From Gammaproteobacteria bacterium (lineage in GTDB: Bacteria; Pseudomonadota; Gammaproteobacteria; Chromatiales; Chromatiaceae), in contig JADGBD010000151.1 in NCBI GenBank assembly GCA_015231665.1, positions 1 to 5,469 of the forward strand: a stretch of DNA of 5,469 nucleotides, read 5' to 3'. Of this stretch, positions 5,321 through 5,469 are shown one piece after another. The first letter of the stretch is position 1. Every line of letters begins with the position of its first letter. The notes under the pieces were generated by a model, which searched no databases, was not told the DNA's origin, and worked only from the letters and a program-made list of their open reading frames with translations. A program made the translations under genes and the position numbers.

Positions 5321-5333
5321 AGTTTGAAGTTTG
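5306..5333. repeat. Heptamer tandem repeat AAGTTTG across the yrfG stop codon
   Basis: Four consecutive 7-mers: AAGTTTG (5306-5312), AAGGGTG (5313-5319), AAGTTTG (5320-5326) and AAGTTTG (5327-5333), followed by AAAGT. The array begins inside the last codons of yrfG, includes its TGA, and ends where similarity to a toxin start begins on the other strand. It may mark a recombination or slippage junction. Confidence 0.85.
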
Positions 5334-5375
5334 AAAGTCACGTGCTCTTGGGGTAATCCGATAACAGGCCGTCAG
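5334..5375 (-). pseudogene. Remnant of a ParE-like toxin start (about 14 codons)
   Basis: Six bases after the antitoxin stop, the minus strand reads (L/M)TACYRITPRARDF. This resembles the start of ParE/RelE-fold toxins (typically M-x-x-Y-R-L-[ST]-P-x-A). The likeness ends at the heptamer array, beyond which the frame runs antisense through yrfG and no longer looks like ParE, which is normally about 95-100 residues. No ATG is present: the first codon would be CTG at 5375-5373, with GGAGG one base before it. The gene is therefore at most a stub and would make no working toxin. The identification rests on about ten residues plus position directly after an antitoxin. Confidence 0.5.
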
Positions 5376-5380
5376 GCCTC

Positions 5381-5469
5381 CTAATCCATTTCTGCGATCA
5401 AGGCGGCCATGGAAAAGTCCTCGACAAAATCTCCCTTGTTAGCCTGTTCTTCCCCTTGAGCTAAGTGGG
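5381..5469 (-). CDS. ParD/CopG-like antitoxin, C-terminal end (5' part beyond window)
   Basis: The last 28 codons of a minus-strand gene entering from the right edge: HLAQGEEQANKGDFVEDF followed by SMAALIAEMD and a TAG stop at 5383-5381. The pattern H-L-x-x-G-x-x-Q-A-x-x-G-x-F-V-x-x-[FY]-S-[ML]-x-x-L-I-x-E-[LM]-D is one I associate with the toxin-binding tail of ParD-family antitoxins, whose DNA-binding RHH domain would be upstream of this. The tail is acidic and polar, as expected. A ParE-like stub follows directly, which supports the call. With its toxin lost, this would be an orphan antitoxin and repressor. It is convergent with yrfG. Confidence 0.65.
   Translation of the reverse strand, partial: HLAQGEEQANKGDFVEDFSMAALIAEMD

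Noticed and set aside
5366..5379. AGGCC/GGCCT hairpin as a terminator between yrfG and the antitoxin
   Set aside because: Only five base pairs and no T run. It overlaps the start of the toxin remnant and is probably incidental.
1..5469. CRISPR array
   Set aside because: No repeats of 20-40 bp with regular spacers were seen; the repeats present are 7-15 bp and directly tandem or inverted.

Overview
The window is chromosomal DNA of a GC-rich gammaproteobacterium. The evidence is an rplM-rpsI operon with E. coli-like proteins, a Coq7-type ubiquinone hydroxylase of the Pseudomonas/Chromatiales kind, a YrfG-type nucleotidase and a proteobacterial tRNA-Gln. Genus cannot be fixed from the sequence alone.

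Left part (1-1133): the inner end of an integrated mobile element. A P4-family tyrosine recombinase gene (minus strand, cut by the window edge after 266 codons, including the first catalytic arginine) lies just downstream of the 3' end of a tRNA-Gln(CTG) gene. This is the standard layout of a tRNA-targeted genomic island. Between them are a Rho-independent terminator for the tRNA transcript, two tandem 12-bp repeats plus an inverted copy (candidate integrase arm sites), and a 12-bp inverted copy of part of the tRNA T arm. The body and far end of the island lie to the left, outside the window.

Middle (1134-2423): minus-strand housekeeping genes. A thioredoxin-fold [2Fe-2S] ferredoxin is followed by rplM and rpsI, which have their own good sigma70-type promoter. 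The tRNA-Gln follows rpsI by 32 bp, so it may be co-transcribed.

Intergenic gap (2424-2766): 343 bp between divergent genes with no convincing gene. It holds a palindromic CCCGGAT element, an array of TTTGCGTCC-like units, and a GC-rich hairpin.

Right part (2767-5320): a tightly overlapping plus-strand operon. Its genes are a GlcF-like (Fe-S)-binding protein (TTG start), coq7 (ATGA overlap) and a YrfG-like HAD nucleotidase (probable TTG start overlapping the coq7 stop). The first two suggest a link to the quinone pool: a membrane-associated electron-transfer subunit and an enzyme of ubiquinone synthesis.

Right edge (5306-5469): a heptamer repeat runs through the nucleotidase stop codon. Next to it, on the minus strand, are about 14 codons resembling the start of a ParE toxin, then the last 28 codons of a ParD/CopG-like antitoxin. 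This looks like a toxin-antitoxin pair whose toxin was cut off at the repeat. I see no wholly new system inside the window. The best leads are the island beyond the left edge and the broken toxin-antitoxin junction on the right.
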